Source: Trueperaceae bacterium
GTDB taxonomy: Bacteria > Deinococcota > Deinococci > Deinococcales > Trueperaceae
Assembly (NCBI GenBank): GCA_007130855.1
Contig: SLRS01000039.1
Span: 1-64,000 of the forward strand
Length of the DNA: 64,000 bases
Direction: 5' to 3'
The position numbers and the translations under genes were made by a program. The notes under the pieces are model-generated. The model searched no databases and was not told the origin of the DNA. It worked only from the letters and a program-made list of their open reading frames with translations. Positions within the stretch are counted from its first letter, which is position 1, and each line of letters starts with the position of its first letter. Shown here in pieces: positions 41,136-49,999 of this stretch.

Positions 41136-42104
41136 ATGTCCACCCAACGCGTGCAGACCGACATCGTCATCATCGGCGGAGGACCCGCCGGCCTCACCGC
41201 CGCGATCTACACCGGCCGCGGCCAGCTCGACACCATCGTGTTGGAGCGAGGTCTCCCCGGCGGGCAGATCGCCCAGACGGAAGAGGTCGAGAACTATCCG
41301 GGGTTCGCAGAGCCCGTCAGCGGACCCGAGTTGGCCCAACGGATGTTGCGGCAGGCCGAGAAGTTCGGTGCACGCGTGCGCATGGACGAGGTTCAGCGCG
41401 TCGAGCCCGACCTCGAAGGATTCGTGGTGCACGGCCTCGAAGCCAGCTACCACGCCAAGGCCGTGATCGTTGCGAGTGGCGCCACCCCGAAGCGGCTCGG
41501 CGTGCTCGGCGAGGACGAGTTCTACGGCCGCGGCGTCTCCACCTGCGCGACGTGCGACGGGTTCTTCTACCGGGGCAAGCACGTGGTGGTCGTCGGCGGC
41601 GGCGACGCCGCCGTCGAGGAGGGCGGCTTCCTCACCAAGTTCGCCGACACGGTCACGCTCATCCATCGGCGCGACGAGTTGCGCGCCAACAGGGTCGCCC
41701 AGGCGCGGGCGTTCGCGAACCCCAAGATGCGGTTCGTGTGGAACACCGTGGTCGAAGAGGTGCTCGGTGCCGACGGCCAGGTCGTCGGCGTCCGCACGCG
41801 CGACCTGGTGACGGGCGCGGTCGACACCATCGACGCCGACGGCGTGTTCATCTACGTCGGCCACGTGCCCAACACGGAGTACCTGCGTGGCGTGGTGCGC
41901 TTGCGGGCATCGGGGTACGTCGACGTGCGCGACGAGATCTACACCGACGTGGAGGGGATCTTCGCGGCAGGCGACGTTTCCGATGAGGTCTACCGGCAAC
42001 TCTCCACCAGCGTCGGAGCGGGGACCCGGGCCGCGATGGCCGCCGAACGCTGGCTCGCGGCGCGGGAGGCGCCAGCACCGGTGCCGGTCGACGTGCCAGC
42101 CTGA
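41136..42104 (+). CDS. trxB: Thioredoxin-disulfide reductase
   Basis: This 322-residue FAD/NADPH enzyme reduces thioredoxin. The FAD-binding motif GGGPAGL is at 14-20, the redox-active pair is C137-A-T-C140 ([12 protein letters not shown]), the NADPH site is [12 protein letters not shown], and the second FAD block [18 protein letters not shown] is near the C-terminus. The usual motif is CATCDGFFY or CATCDGALY, so activity is expected. ATG 41136 has AAGGAG seven bases upstream. It ends 20 bases before the convergent SPOR-protein gene. Confidence 0.93.
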   Translation: MSTQRVQTDIVIIGGGPAGLTAAIYTGRGQLDTIVLERGLPGGQIAQTEEVENYPGFAEPVSGPELAQRMLRQAEKFGARVRMDEVQRVEPDLEGFVVHGLEASYHAKAVIVASGATPKRLGVLGEDEFYGRGVSTCATCDGFFYRGKHVVVVGGGDAAVEEGGFLTKFADTVTLIHRRDELRANRVAQARAFANPKMRFVWNTVVEEVLGADGQVVGVRTRDLVTGAVDTIDADGVFIYVGHVPNTEYLRGVVRLRASGYVDVRDEIYTDVEGIFAAGDVSDEVYRQLSTSVGAGTRAAMAAERWLAAREAPAPVPVDVPA

Positions 42105-42124
42105 CGCGCCGTGGTCGCCAGGCC

Positions 42125-43540
42125 TCAACGCACCACGAAGTCGTAGAGCAGCAGGCGCTCGCCGTCCCAGGCGAGCACTACGTTCCCATCACTCCACAGC
42201 GGCGTCCCCACGCCGGCGCGCCAGGAAGCCCCGTCGCTGAGCGTGAGGCGCACGAAACCCTCGTCGGCCTCCACGCGCCACGCGTCGCCGCCGATGTCGG
42301 CATCGGGCGGCTCGCGTGCGATGCGCGTGGCGGGCCACGACGGGAGCGACCAGCCGGGCTCCTCCGGCGCCAGCCGTGGTGGCCCGAAGGGCCGAATCCC
42401 GGCCGACGGATCGCCCAGCGCCAACACCCGGCCCACGTCACGAGCGCTGGGATCGCTCAGGTCGAGCACCACCACCGACGGCGGCGGTTCGCCGCCCGGG
42501 AAGTAGGCCAGCGCGTCGATCTCCTCCTCGCTCAGACCGAGCTCACGCGCGAGGAGCGCCAGCAGCGAGTCGCGAAAGGCGTCCCGTACGCCTTCGCCGT
42601 CAGTCTCCCAGGCCGGGGGCCAGAGCCAGCGGTCACGCACGAGCAGCAGACCCACTTCGGCATCGTCCGCGTGCGGGTCGGCCAACACGATCCCATGCCG
42701 CTCGAAGGGGTCCGCCGGCGCGCTCGCCTCCACATCGACCTCCGGCTCGCCGACGGCGTCCGCAGCGGCCCCGTCCACTACGCTGGTCTCCTCGGCCTCG
42801 CTGGCAGGCTCCACGTCGGTGGGCACCTCAGGATCCTCGTGCTCCCCGGCATCGTCACGCCCGGGCTCGTCCTCTTCGGTCGCTGCCGGCGGCTCGTCGT
42901 CGGCGTCGCGAGGCGACTCCGCCGGCTCGGTCGGCTCGACGGCCTCTTCCGGCGGTGGGGCCGGCAGCGTCAGGTCGATCATCGGGACCTCGAGTTCGGG
43001 CGGCCGTGTCGGCTCCGGCATCGCAGCCAGCGGCAGCGCGACCCAGGCCTCGAAGGTCCGCTCCTCACCATCTTGGAACACCGCGTAGCGCGCCTGCCGC
43101 AGCGGATCGCCGCGCTGCATGCGCACTGCCACACCGCCCGGCCACGGCATCACCCGCACGTCCTCGTTCGACCACGGAGCCTGCCACAGCAGTCGTGGCG
43201 CCAACGGCATGATGCCTTGCGGGATCGCCTCGGCCAGCGCCGGCACGGGGCGTGAGCCGGCCACCTCCGGCATCGACTCGGCGTAGTGCAGCGCGGCGGA
43301 GCGGTTGGCGAAGGCGCCGATCCGCACCCGGTACACGTCGCCCTGCGCGCCCGTCGAACGCACCACGTAGGTCGGATAGCCCTCCCGCAACAGGTCTCGC
43401 GAGATCGCCAGCGCCGTCTCCTGGTCGGACACCGCGATGACCTGGACGGTGAACGAGATCGCCGCCGCCGACGCACTCAGTGCCGTCGCCAGCGTCAGCA
43501 GCGCCAACGACGCCCAACGAATCGCCGGCGGCGGCCGCAC
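42125..43540 (-). CDS. Secreted SPOR-domain protein
   Basis: This 471-residue protein has a signal peptide (about 1-26), then a SPOR domain (about 28-105, FTVQVIAVSDQETALAISRDL...YRVRIGAFANRSAA), which binds denuded peptidoglycan at division sites in other bacteria. A very acidic, proline-rich linker (about 160-290) separates it from a C-terminal region of unknown fold that resembles a beta-propeller or enzyme-like domain only weakly. GTG 43540 directly follows the TAG stop of the ABC permease gene, with AAGGA seven to ten bases upstream, so the pair is coupled. The role is probably in the cell envelope; partner proteins are unknown. Confidence 0.75.
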   Translation of the reverse strand: MRPPPAIRWASLALLTLATALSASAAAISFTVQVIAVSDQETALAISRDLLREGYPTYVVRSTGAQGDVYRVRIGAFANRSAALHYAESMPEVAGSRPVPALAEAIPQGIMPLAPRLLWQAPWSNEDVRVMPWPGGVAVRMQRGDPLRQARYAVFQDGEERTFEAWVALPLAAMPEPTRPPELEVPMIDLTLPAPPPEEAVEPTEPAESPRDADDEPPAATEEDEPGRDDAGEHEDPEVPTDVEPASEAEETSVVDGAAADAVGEPEVDVEASAPADPFERHGIVLADPHADDAEVGLLLVRDRWLWPPAWETDGEGVRDAFRDSLLALLARELGLSEEEIDALAYFPGGEPPPSVVVLDLSDPSARDVGRVLALGDPSAGIRPFGPPRLAPEEPGWSLPSWPATRIAREPPDADIGGDAWRVEADEGFVRLTLSDGASWRAGVGTPLWSDGNVVLAWDGERLLLYDFVVR

Positions 43541-44314
43541 CTAGAAGTCCTTGCGCTCGAAGACGATGACCGCCGCGGCAGCGAAGGCGGCGCAGTAGAG
43601 CGCGATCAGCGCCACGACCCAGCCGAGCGGGGATGCCGGCTGCACGTAGGCGCTGAGTTGCGTCGTCAACAGATATGGCGTCACGGCCGGGAAGACGACA
43701 AGGAGTTGCATGACGATCAGCGTCGCGAGCGTCGCGAGCGCGCCGCCGGCGGCGTTCATCAGGATGACCGCGAACAGCACCGCCAGCAGGCCGATGGGCA
43801 CCAGGCTGTAGGCCGCGATCAGGTAGGCCCGCAGCACCTCCTGCCAGGCCTCGATGGGCACCATGGTGCCTGCGCCGAGCAGACCCTGGCGGCCCAGGCC
43901 AGTGCCGCCGACGAAGGGGCCGAAGCCGAAGAACGCGCCGGCCGCGAGTGAGGTGAGCAGGAAGAAGGCCAGCGCCAGGAAGGGGTAGGCGGAGGCCACC
44001 AGCAGCTTCGCCAGCAGCCACTGGGCCCGCGTGATGGGTCGCAGCAACACCGTCGGCAGGGTGCCATGGTTGATCTCGATGCCGATCAGTTCGGCGCAGG
44101 TGATCGCGATCAGCAGCGGCAGCAGGAACTCCATCGACGAGAGCAGTGCCAGCGCGGGCACCTGGAAGCCCGACACGAGGAAGAAGCCGTAGACGTCGAA
44201 GATGCCCGGCGCGTAGGCCCACAGCAGCGGGAACAGGATCAACACCAGCGCCCCGAAGCGCACGCTGGCCAGGCGACCGAGCTTGCCGAGCTCCATCTGC
44301 AACAGCGCGCTCAT
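43541..44314 (-). CDS. ABC-2 type exporter permease
   Basis: This 257-residue protein has six hydrophobic helices and the ABC-2 layout, with the conserved ELIGIEINHGTLPTVLLRPITRAQWLLAK block after helix two. It pairs with the ATPase coded just upstream, overlapping it by four bases (ATGA). Cargo is unknown; such small ABC-2 pairs export drugs, bacteriocins or envelope compounds. It directly abuts the SPOR-protein gene. Confidence 0.85.
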   Translation of the reverse strand: MSALLQMELGKLGRLASVRFGALVLILFPLLWAYAPGIFDVYGFFLVSGFQVPALALLSSMEFLLPLLIAITCAELIGIEINHGTLPTVLLRPITRAQWLLAKLLVASAYPFLALAFFLLTSLAAGAFFGFGPFVGGTGLGRQGLLGAGTMVPIEAWQEVLRAYLIAAYSLVPIGLLAVLFAVILMNAAGGALATLATLIVMQLLVVFPAVTPYLLTTQLSAYVQPASPLGWVVALIALYCAAFAAAAVIVFERKDF

Positions 44315-45291
44315 GCGTCGGCTCCCGTGGGAGCATCAGCCACGCTGACGGCGGCGACGGCTCCCGGTCGGCCCTCGACCGACGTCCTGCGGGCCCGCTG
44401 CGCCTCGACGCGTTCGCGATAGTACGAGCGCAGGTCGAAGCTGTCGTCACCGAGCTCGCGCAGCGCGACCCCGGCGGCCGCCAGGCAGCGCCCGACCCGG
44501 TCGATGGCGGCGCTCTCATCGAGCGTGAACACGACGTCGCGGCCGCGTACGAACACCTCGCGTACCCAAGGCTGTGCTGCCAGCGTCAGGCGGGCGTTCT
44601 GGACGTCGTCGACCATGGCACGCATGCGCGCGCCGCGATCGCGCAGATCGACCTCGTCGATCAGCACCCCCTCCTCGAGGATGCCGACGTGCGAGCAGTA
44701 CGCCACCACCTCGTCGAGGTGGTGGGTCGAGAGCAGCACGGCGGTGCCGGACGAGGCCGCATCGCGCAAGACCCGGTGCACCAGGTGCAACGAGAGCGGG
44801 TCCATACCGCTGGCCGGTTCGTCGAGGATCAGCACCTCGGGGCGCGTCAGCAGCGCCGCCGCGACGCCCAATCGCTGCCGCATGCCGAGGCTGTACACGC
44901 CGACCTTGCGGTCGGCGGCGTGACCGAGCTCCACCTGGTCGAGCACCTCTCGCACCCGTGAGGTCGCCACGCCGCCCGCCAGCCGAGCGTGCAGCAGCAG
45001 GTTCGAGCGTCCCGTCAGGTACGGGTAGAAAGCAGCTGGCGCCTCGACCACCGCGCCGAGGCGACGCCGGATCGTCGGCGTCTCGTGCGGGTCGTGACCG
45101 AGCATCAGCACGGTACCGGATGACGGGAACGCCAGACCCGAGACCAGCCGGATCACGGTCGTCTTCCCCGCCCCGTTCGGACCGATGAGGGCGTAGACCT
45201 CACCTGGCTCGACCGCGAAGGTCAGGTCGCGGACCACGGGGCGAGGGCCGTAACGTTTGGTGAGGGCGTGCGTCTCGATAGCAGCCTGCAT
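44311..45291 (-). CDS. ABC exporter ATP-binding protein
   Basis: This 326-residue ATPase has Walker A GPNGAGKTT (about 38-46), signature SLGMRQRLG (about 134-142), Walker B VLILDEPASGMDP and the H-loop LSTHHLDE. The C-terminal 90 residues are an extension often seen in ABC-2 exporter ATPases. ATG 45291 follows a GCGAGG site, and a TACACT -10 lies 17 bases upstream (45309-45314). It forms an exporter with the downstream permease. Confidence 0.88.
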   Translation of the reverse strand: MQAAIETHALTKRYGPRPVVRDLTFAVEPGEVYALIGPNGAGKTTVIRLVSGLAFPSSGTVLMLGHDPHETPTIRRRLGAVVEAPAAFYPYLTGRSNLLLHARLAGGVATSRVREVLDQVELGHAADRKVGVYSLGMRQRLGVAAALLTRPEVLILDEPASGMDPLSLHLVHRVLRDAASSGTAVLLSTHHLDEVVAYCSHVGILEEGVLIDEVDLRDRGARMRAMVDDVQNARLTLAAQPWVREVFVRGRDVVFTLDESAAIDRVGRCLAAAGVALRELGDDSFDLRSYYRERVEAQRARRTSVEGRPGAVAAVSVADAPTGADA

Positions 45292-45308
45292 GCGGAACCT
45301 CGCTCACG

Positions 45309-45314
45309 AGTGTA
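45309..45314 (-). promoter_or_regulatory. -10 element of the ABC exporter operon
   Basis: Minus-strand TACACT lies 17 bases before ATG 45291, leaving a short leader that holds GCGAGG. Confidence 0.35.
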
Positions 45315-45389
45315 CGGTCCGCCAACGTGAGGCGGTGATGGCATCGTCCACAATGCCGCGCCAGGCCCGTGGGCAGCTCGGGGTGCTGG

Positions 45390-46862
45390 TCAGGGGCTTC
45401 CGGCGGGCACCTCCGACGGTGCTTCGAGGTCCGCCTTGACCCTGTCGAGCACCGCCTCCACCGTTCGGTCGGCGGCCTTGTCGGTAGCGGTCGTGTCGAT
45501 GACGCTCACACCCTCGCGCCCAGCCTGGTGGATCAAGAAGCCCTGTAGCATCCGGATCTCGGCGAAGTGCTCGAGATAGCGGGCCGATGGCCGCCGCATC
45601 AGGGTGCTCTGCTCGCGGCGGCCGAAGTTCTCGCGGTGGTCCTCGGCATCGGCGATCGACAGGATCAACTGCACGACCACCGCGTCTTGGACGGCGAGCT
45701 TGCGCGGCGAGAGGCCCGGCACCAGGTGGATGCCCTCGATCACGAGCGAGGTCGCCTCGATCACGTGCCGGTCGATGATGGCGTCCACCGCCGTGGCGAG
45801 CTGCATCACCTGGGTCTGGAACCCACGCAGCACGCGCTTGCGCTTCGGCTTCACCGACGCCACCTCCGACGGCAGCAGCTCGGCCCGCCAGGCCGCGTAG
45901 CTCGATGCGTGCAACACCGGTGAGAGCTCGGCGCTGATCAGCGAACGCAGCGCCTGACGCACGCTGTCGGTCGATACCACCCGAGCGATCCCGAGCCGGT
46001 AGGCCAGTTCGGCGGCGAGGACCGACTTGCCGACGCCCGCCGTGCCACCGATCACGATCACGATGGGGCGCTCACTCGAGCGGACGCGCCGCATGATCTC
46101 GTAGCGCCGGGCGTACTCCTCCCCGGCCTCGTCCATCAGCAACCGCAACACCTCGCGCCGGACCACCTCACGTGGGACGCGCACCTCACCGCGCCGCCAC
46201 AACACGTCCTCGATGCGCTTGGCGAAGCCATGCGAACGCTCCGGTCCGAGGCCGACGGCCATGAGCGACTGCGTCAGGATGCCGCGCGAGAACGGTAGTC
46301 CGCGCCGACCGCCACCGTCGTCGACGACCGTCGGTTCGGCCAACTGCGACACCGTCGCCTCGAAGCGCAGGCGCAGGTCGCGGCCGTAGCGGGCCTCGAG
46401 CAGCATCGCCAGGCGCCGCGCGAACTCACGCTCCTCCACGCAGCGGAGCCCGTCACCGCGCAGGCCCTGCTCGAGGTGCTCGGCCATCAGGTTGGCTTCC
46501 TTGAACGCGAGCCCGACCTTCTCGAGCCAGGCCACCACGGTGGAGCGCTCGAACGGCCTCACGCTGCCGTCGCGCTCGATCTCGAGCGGCGTGAACGGCG
46601 GCGTCTGGCGCCGCAGCGCGTTGGCCTGCTCGGTGCCGACGCGCAGGGCGACCAGGCGGGCCAGCCGCTCGACCAGGTCCTCCACCCGGACCATCCACAA
46701 GTTGCGTTGGCGCAGCTCGCGCTCGACGTCGCGCACCACGCGGACCGCCACCTCGGTGGGGACACCGGCGGCCTGCAGCGCCTCGATCAGCGGCCCGGCC
46801 CCGAACGGGCGCTTGACCGTGCCCACCAGCACCCGCAGGTCGCGGTGCTTGCTGCTGCTCAT
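45390..46862 (-). CDS. 2-phosphoglycerate kinase-like protein with ATP-cone repeats
   Basis: This 490-residue protein ends in a P-loop kinase domain (about 265-485, Walker A GGTAGVGKS at 272-280) like archaeal 2-phosphoglycerate kinases. The N-terminal half consists of three similar segments of about 75 residues (about 7-77, 94-165 and 178-250), each opening with a xPFxR/G motif and a Gly-x-Leu turn as in ATP-cone domains. Known archaeal enzymes make 2,3-diphosphoglycerate from 2-phosphoglycerate; whether this protein does so is unknown. It overlaps the upstream Nudix gene by four bases (ATGA) and is the last of the mazG-Nudix-kinase set. Confidence 0.75.
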   Translation of the reverse strand: MSSSKHRDLRVLVGTVKRPFGAGPLIEALQAAGVPTEVAVRVVRDVERELRQRNLWMVRVEDLVERLARLVALRVGTEQANALRRQTPPFTPLEIERDGSVRPFERSTVVAWLEKVGLAFKEANLMAEHLEQGLRGDGLRCVEEREFARRLAMLLEARYGRDLRLRFEATVSQLAEPTVVDDGGGRRGLPFSRGILTQSLMAVGLGPERSHGFAKRIEDVLWRRGEVRVPREVVRREVLRLLMDEAGEEYARRYEIMRRVRSSERPIVIVIGGTAGVGKSVLAAELAYRLGIARVVSTDSVRQALRSLISAELSPVLHASSYAAWRAELLPSEVASVKPKRKRVLRGFQTQVMQLATAVDAIIDRHVIEATSLVIEGIHLVPGLSPRKLAVQDAVVVQLILSIADAEDHRENFGRREQSTLMRRPSARYLEHFAEIRMLQGFLIHQAGREGVSVIDTTATDKAADRTVEAVLDRVKADLEAPSEVPAGSP

Positions 46863-47440
46863 GCCGCCACCTCGAGCGCCTCGAGGCGCTCGAGCAGGTC
46901 CTTGACCACGTTGCCGGTCAGGCCCCAGATGCGCCTGCCACCCACGGTGTAGCGGTGCAGCAAGCGCCGCTCACCGCGCGTGACGCGCGCTTCCACCTCG
47001 GGCTCCAGCGCCTGCAGCAGGGCCAAGGGCACCACGAACGTCTCGGTGACCTCGCCCGCGTGCAGGCGCAGCGTGATGGGCCAGGGCACCCACGCCACCA
47101 GCGGGGTGGCGACGATGCCGTACGGCGAGGGGTGGTCGTCGAGTCGGCCACAGACCGCGCTCGCCGGCAGCGCCAGGCCCACCTCCTCGTGGGTCTCGCG
47201 CAGGGCCGCCTGGAGTTCGCTCTCGCCGCGTTCCACCCGCCCCCCCGGGAAGGCGATCTGCCCGGCATGCCGGCTCAAGTGCGGCGCGCGGACGGTGAAC
47301 AGCAGCGCCGGGCCGTCGGGAGCGTCGAGCAGCGGCACCAAGATGGCGGCGCGGGCATGTTCCTCGAGTTCCAGCCGCCGGGCCGGGCGCGCTGCGAGCG
47401 CGCGCCGCAGGAGCGCCTGGCGCTCAGGCGCCACGCTCAC
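46859..47440 (-). CDS. Nudix hydrolase, CoA pyrophosphatase type
   Basis: This 193-residue protein has a complete Nudix box at 67-89 (G, E73, R81-E82, E85-E86, G88). Just before it is the motif LLFTVRAPHLSRHAGQIAFPGG, which marks the CoA-pyrophosphatase (NudL/YeaB) group. It would split CoA or acyl-CoA into 4'-phosphopantetheine and ADP derivatives. GTG 47440 is preferred since it overlaps the mazG stop (GTGA) with a GGAG site eight bases upstream; the open frame continues into mazG but without coding signs. Confidence 0.87.
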   Translation of the reverse strand: MSVAPERQALLRRALAARPARRLELEEHARAAILVPLLDAPDGPALLFTVRAPHLSRHAGQIAFPGGRVERGESELQAALRETHEEVGLALPASAVCGRLDDHPSPYGIVATPLVAWVPWPITLRLHAGEVTETFVVPLALLQALEPEVEARVTRGERRLLHRYTVGGRRIWGLTGNVVKDLLERLEALEVAA

Positions 47441-48066
47441 GCGCGCTGCTCCAGCTCCGCGGTCAACGCATCGCGCAGGGCGAGTTCCGGATCCACCCCG
47501 GCGCGCCGGGCAAGCTGGGTCAGGCACAGCAGCGCCGCGCCGAAGGCGGCCTCATCGCCCGCCGCCACCGCCTCCTCCAGCGGCCGTGCCGCCAAGGACG
47601 CATCGGGCTCCCAGCCGAGCGCGCGCCCGAGCCCGACCGCCCGGCTGAGCGCCGGCAGGCTCCGCGGCACGCCGTCGGCGGCCCCCCGAGGCGCGGCGCC
47701 GGCGGCCTCGCGCTCGGCCAGCTTGATGGCGTTCCAGTTGCGCATCACGCCGTCGATGCCGTCGACCTCGACCGCTTCGAACACGTGGGGGTGGCGCCGC
47801 ACCAGCTTCTCGACGATGGCCGTCTCGATGTCGTCGTACGTGAACGTGTCCTCGTCCTCGGCGATGACCGCGTGGAACGCGACCTGCAGCAGGACGTCGC
47901 CGAGCTCGTCGGCCATGACCCGCGGGTCACCGGTCGCGAGGGCATCGACCGCCTCTGCGGCCTCCTCGAGCAGGTAGGGGCGGAGGCTCTCGTGCGTCTG
48001 GCGCTGGTCCCACGGACAGCCGCCCGGTGCACGCAACCGCCGCATGGTGGCGAGCAGTCGTCGCAT
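47437..48066 (-). CDS. mazG: Nucleoside triphosphate pyrophosphohydrolase MazG
   Basis: This 209-residue enzyme would clear non-canonical or excess NTPs by removing pyrophosphate. The N-terminal block LRAPGGCPWDQRQTHESLRPYLLEEAAEAVDAL and the metal-binding pattern EExxE...DELGDVLLQV are typical. Length is shorter than E. coli MazG (263), in keeping with one full domain and a partial second. ATG 48066 is chosen because TACGAT ends seven bases before it; the more upstream ATG 48075 lies inside that promoter. It is coupled to the Nudix gene. Confidence 0.9.
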   Translation of the reverse strand: MRRLLATMRRLRAPGGCPWDQRQTHESLRPYLLEEAAEAVDALATGDPRVMADELGDVLLQVAFHAVIAEDEDTFTYDDIETAIVEKLVRRHPHVFEAVEVDGIDGVMRNWNAIKLAEREAAGAAPRGAADGVPRSLPALSRAVGLGRALGWEPDASLAARPLEEAVAAGDEAAFGAALLCLTQLARRAGVDPELALRDALTAELEQRA

Positions 48067-48073
48067 GCGCCCC

Positions 48074-48079
48074 ATCGTA
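48074..48079 (-). promoter_or_regulatory. Leaderless promoter of mazG
   Basis: Minus-strand TACGAT ends seven bases before ATG 48066 and overlaps the upstream in-frame ATG, ruling that one out. Confidence 0.55.
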
Positions 48080-48158
48080 GCGCTCACGCCTGCGCATGCG
48101 GGTCCGGTAGGGCGCCATGGGCGCCGTCCGAGCTCGCTCGGCCGCTCGGGCGCGGCCC

Positions 48159-48902
48159 TCAGGCAGGCGCTCGCGCTTGGATCGCGGCCCAGTGCCGGCC
48201 GGTGCGACCGGCATCGCGGCGGTGCGAGAAGCAGCGCGGGTCGGCGCTCGTGCAGACACCTGCATCCTGGACGTGCGCCGAGGCCAGCCCCGCGCGCAGC
48301 AGCTGGGCGCGCGCCAGGGTGGCGACATCGGCCCGATAACGTCCGGGCTCGTCGGGGTCGGTCCACAGTGCCGCCACCGGGGCCTCGGCCCGTTCGAAGG
48401 CAGCCGCGACCTCGGGCCCTACCTGGTAGCGCGGACCACGGATGGCCGCCCCGAACCAGGCGTGGAGGTCGGCGGCGGCGCTCCCGAAGCGCTCACCCAA
48501 GGCCGCCACGGTGGCCGGCACCACGCCGGCCACAGCACCCCGCCAGCCGGCGTGCACCGCGGCGACCGCTCCCGTGACCGGGTCGTGCAGCAGCACCGGC
48601 AGACAGTCGGCGGCGCTGACCACGAGCAGCCAGGCGGGGTCGTCACTGATCACGGCGTCGCCTTCGGCGCCGATGGGATCGACACCAGCGACCCGCACGG
48701 CGGCGCCGTGGACCTGGTCGAGCCGCATCACGCGTTCGAGCGGGAGCCCGAAGCTGGCCGCGAAGCGCTCCCGGTTCGCCCTGACCGTGACCGGGTCGTC
48801 ACCGACGGAGAGGCCCAGGTTGAGCGTGGCGAAGGGCCCTCGACTGAAGCCTCCGGCGCGCAGGCTCATGCCGTGCGGCACGCGCAGCGGTCCGCGCAGC
48901 AA
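48159..48902 (-). CDS. pgeF: Peptidoglycan editing factor / laccase-domain protein (YfiH family)
   Basis: This protein of about 247 residues belongs to the YfiH (PgeF, DUF152) family, which in E. coli removes wrongly incorporated amino acids from cell-wall precursors. Family blocks are clear: GGFSRGPFATLNLGLS, RLDQVHGAAV, SAADCLPVLL, AAVHAGWRGAVAGV and the C-terminal CFSHRRDAGRTGRHWAAI. The start is uncertain: TTG 48902 gives the common N-terminus LLRGPLRVPHGMS, while GTG or the ATG within VPHGMS are shorter choices. It follows trmB by about 23 bases and precedes mazG by 92. Confidence 0.85.
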   Translation of the reverse strand: MLRGPLRVPHGMSLRAGGFSRGPFATLNLGLSVGDDPVTVRANRERFAASFGLPLERVMRLDQVHGAAVRVAGVDPIGAEGDAVISDDPAWLLVVSAADCLPVLLHDPVTGAVAAVHAGWRGAVAGVVPATVAALGERFGSAAADLHAWFGAAIRGPRYQVGPEVAAAFERAEAPVAALWTDPDEPGRYRADVATLARAQLLRAGLASAHVQDAGVCTSADPRCFSHRRDAGRTGRHWAAIQARAPA

Positions 48903-48925
48903 CGCCGTCTCGGGGAGGGCGCCGC

Positions 48926-49999
48926 TCAGTAGTTCCGCTCCCTGGCCTGCAGGGCCGTGTGTTCCAGGAGCCACTCGACCGCCGCGTGCACCGCACCGCG
49001 GACCGCCGGCGTGATCAGAGGGTCGCCGAAGCGCTCGAGACGGACGATCACCTCGCCGCTCGGTCGTCTGAGGGCCACCACCAGCACCTGCTGCGTCAGC
49101 TCGGGCTCGTCCACGGTGACGCGGAACAGGACCTGCTCCGCAGCGCCCAGCGCCTGCCAGCCCTCGTGCACGATGACGTGCGCCGGACCATAGGGGAACA
49201 CGCGCTTGGCGTCTGCCGGGAGCTGGGTGGGATCGATGGCGGGACCGGTCAGGAAGGCGTGTGGCATGTGCAGGGGGCGCTCCAGGTGAGAGGGGTGCGT
49301 GTCGCTCGGCTGGTCCAGGCGGAACACCTGGTAGTGCAGCGGCTTGCCCAGGTCGCGCCACTTGAGCGCGTACTTGGTCTCGAACACGGCGTCCGGTGGC
49401 TCCGCGGCCGGAAGGCCGTAACGGCCGTCGGCGCGGGCCTCGGCGCGGGCGAAGGCGAGGTACTCCGAGTGGTCGGTGGCCAAGCGGATCTCGCCGCCCG
49501 CGACCAGGCGCGAGGCGGCCAACGCGAAGAACGGCCGCCGCAACAGGCGGTGTCGCTCGTGGCGCTCCTTGGGCCAGGGGTCGGGGAAGTTGACGGTGAT
49601 GCTCTCGAGGCTGCGGGGCGCGAACAGCTGCCGCAGCGCGAAGGCCGCCCCGGCCTTGGCGACGCGCACGTTGGCGACCGCCTCGCGACGCACGCGAGCC
49701 AGGGCGCGCTGGACCGACACGTTCGAGACCTCCAGCCCCACGTGATCCTGCGAGGGTTGCGCCAACGCACGCCGGACGGTGTAGCGCCCGTCGCCGAACC
49801 CGACCTCCAGGTGCAGCGGGGCGCTTCGCCCGAAGGCCCGCGCCCAGTCGACCGGAAAGGGTGCGCGGCGCCAGGCCAGCAACACGCGCCCAGGCTCCGG
49901 CACCACCAGCGCCGGGGGCTGCAGGTCGGGATCGAAGGCCGCCTCGCCCTGGCGGCCCTCGTGCGCCGGTGGCAGGTTCGCGGGGCCCATCGGCCTCAC
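48926..49999 (-). CDS. trmB: tRNA (guanine-N7)-methyltransferase with long C-terminal extension
   Basis: This 357-residue SAM-dependent enzyme would methylate G46 of tRNA. The SAM motif LHLEVGFGDGRYTV (about 62-75) and the TrmB hallmark NFPDPWPKERHERHRLL (about 140-156) are intact. The C-terminal 130 residues beyond the catalytic core are a known type of extension in some deep-branching bacteria. GTG 49999 overlaps the DUF4388 stop (GTGA); ATG 49990, with GGG spaced about eight bases before it, is an alternative three codons in. Confidence 0.9.
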   Translation of the reverse strand: MRPMGPANLPPAHEGRQGEAAFDPDLQPPALVVPEPGRVLLAWRRAPFPVDWARAFGRSAPLHLEVGFGDGRYTVRRALAQPSQDHVGLEVSNVSVQRALARVRREAVANVRVAKAGAAFALRQLFAPRSLESITVNFPDPWPKERHERHRLLRRPFFALAASRLVAGGEIRLATDHSEYLAFARAEARADGRYGLPAAEPPDAVFETKYALKWRDLGKPLHYQVFRLDQPSDTHPSHLERPLHMPHAFLTGPAIDPTQLPADAKRVFPYGPAHVIVHEGWQALGAAEQVLFRVTVDEPELTQQVLVVALRRPSGEVIVRLERFGDPLITPAVRGAVHAAVEWLLEHTALQARERNY

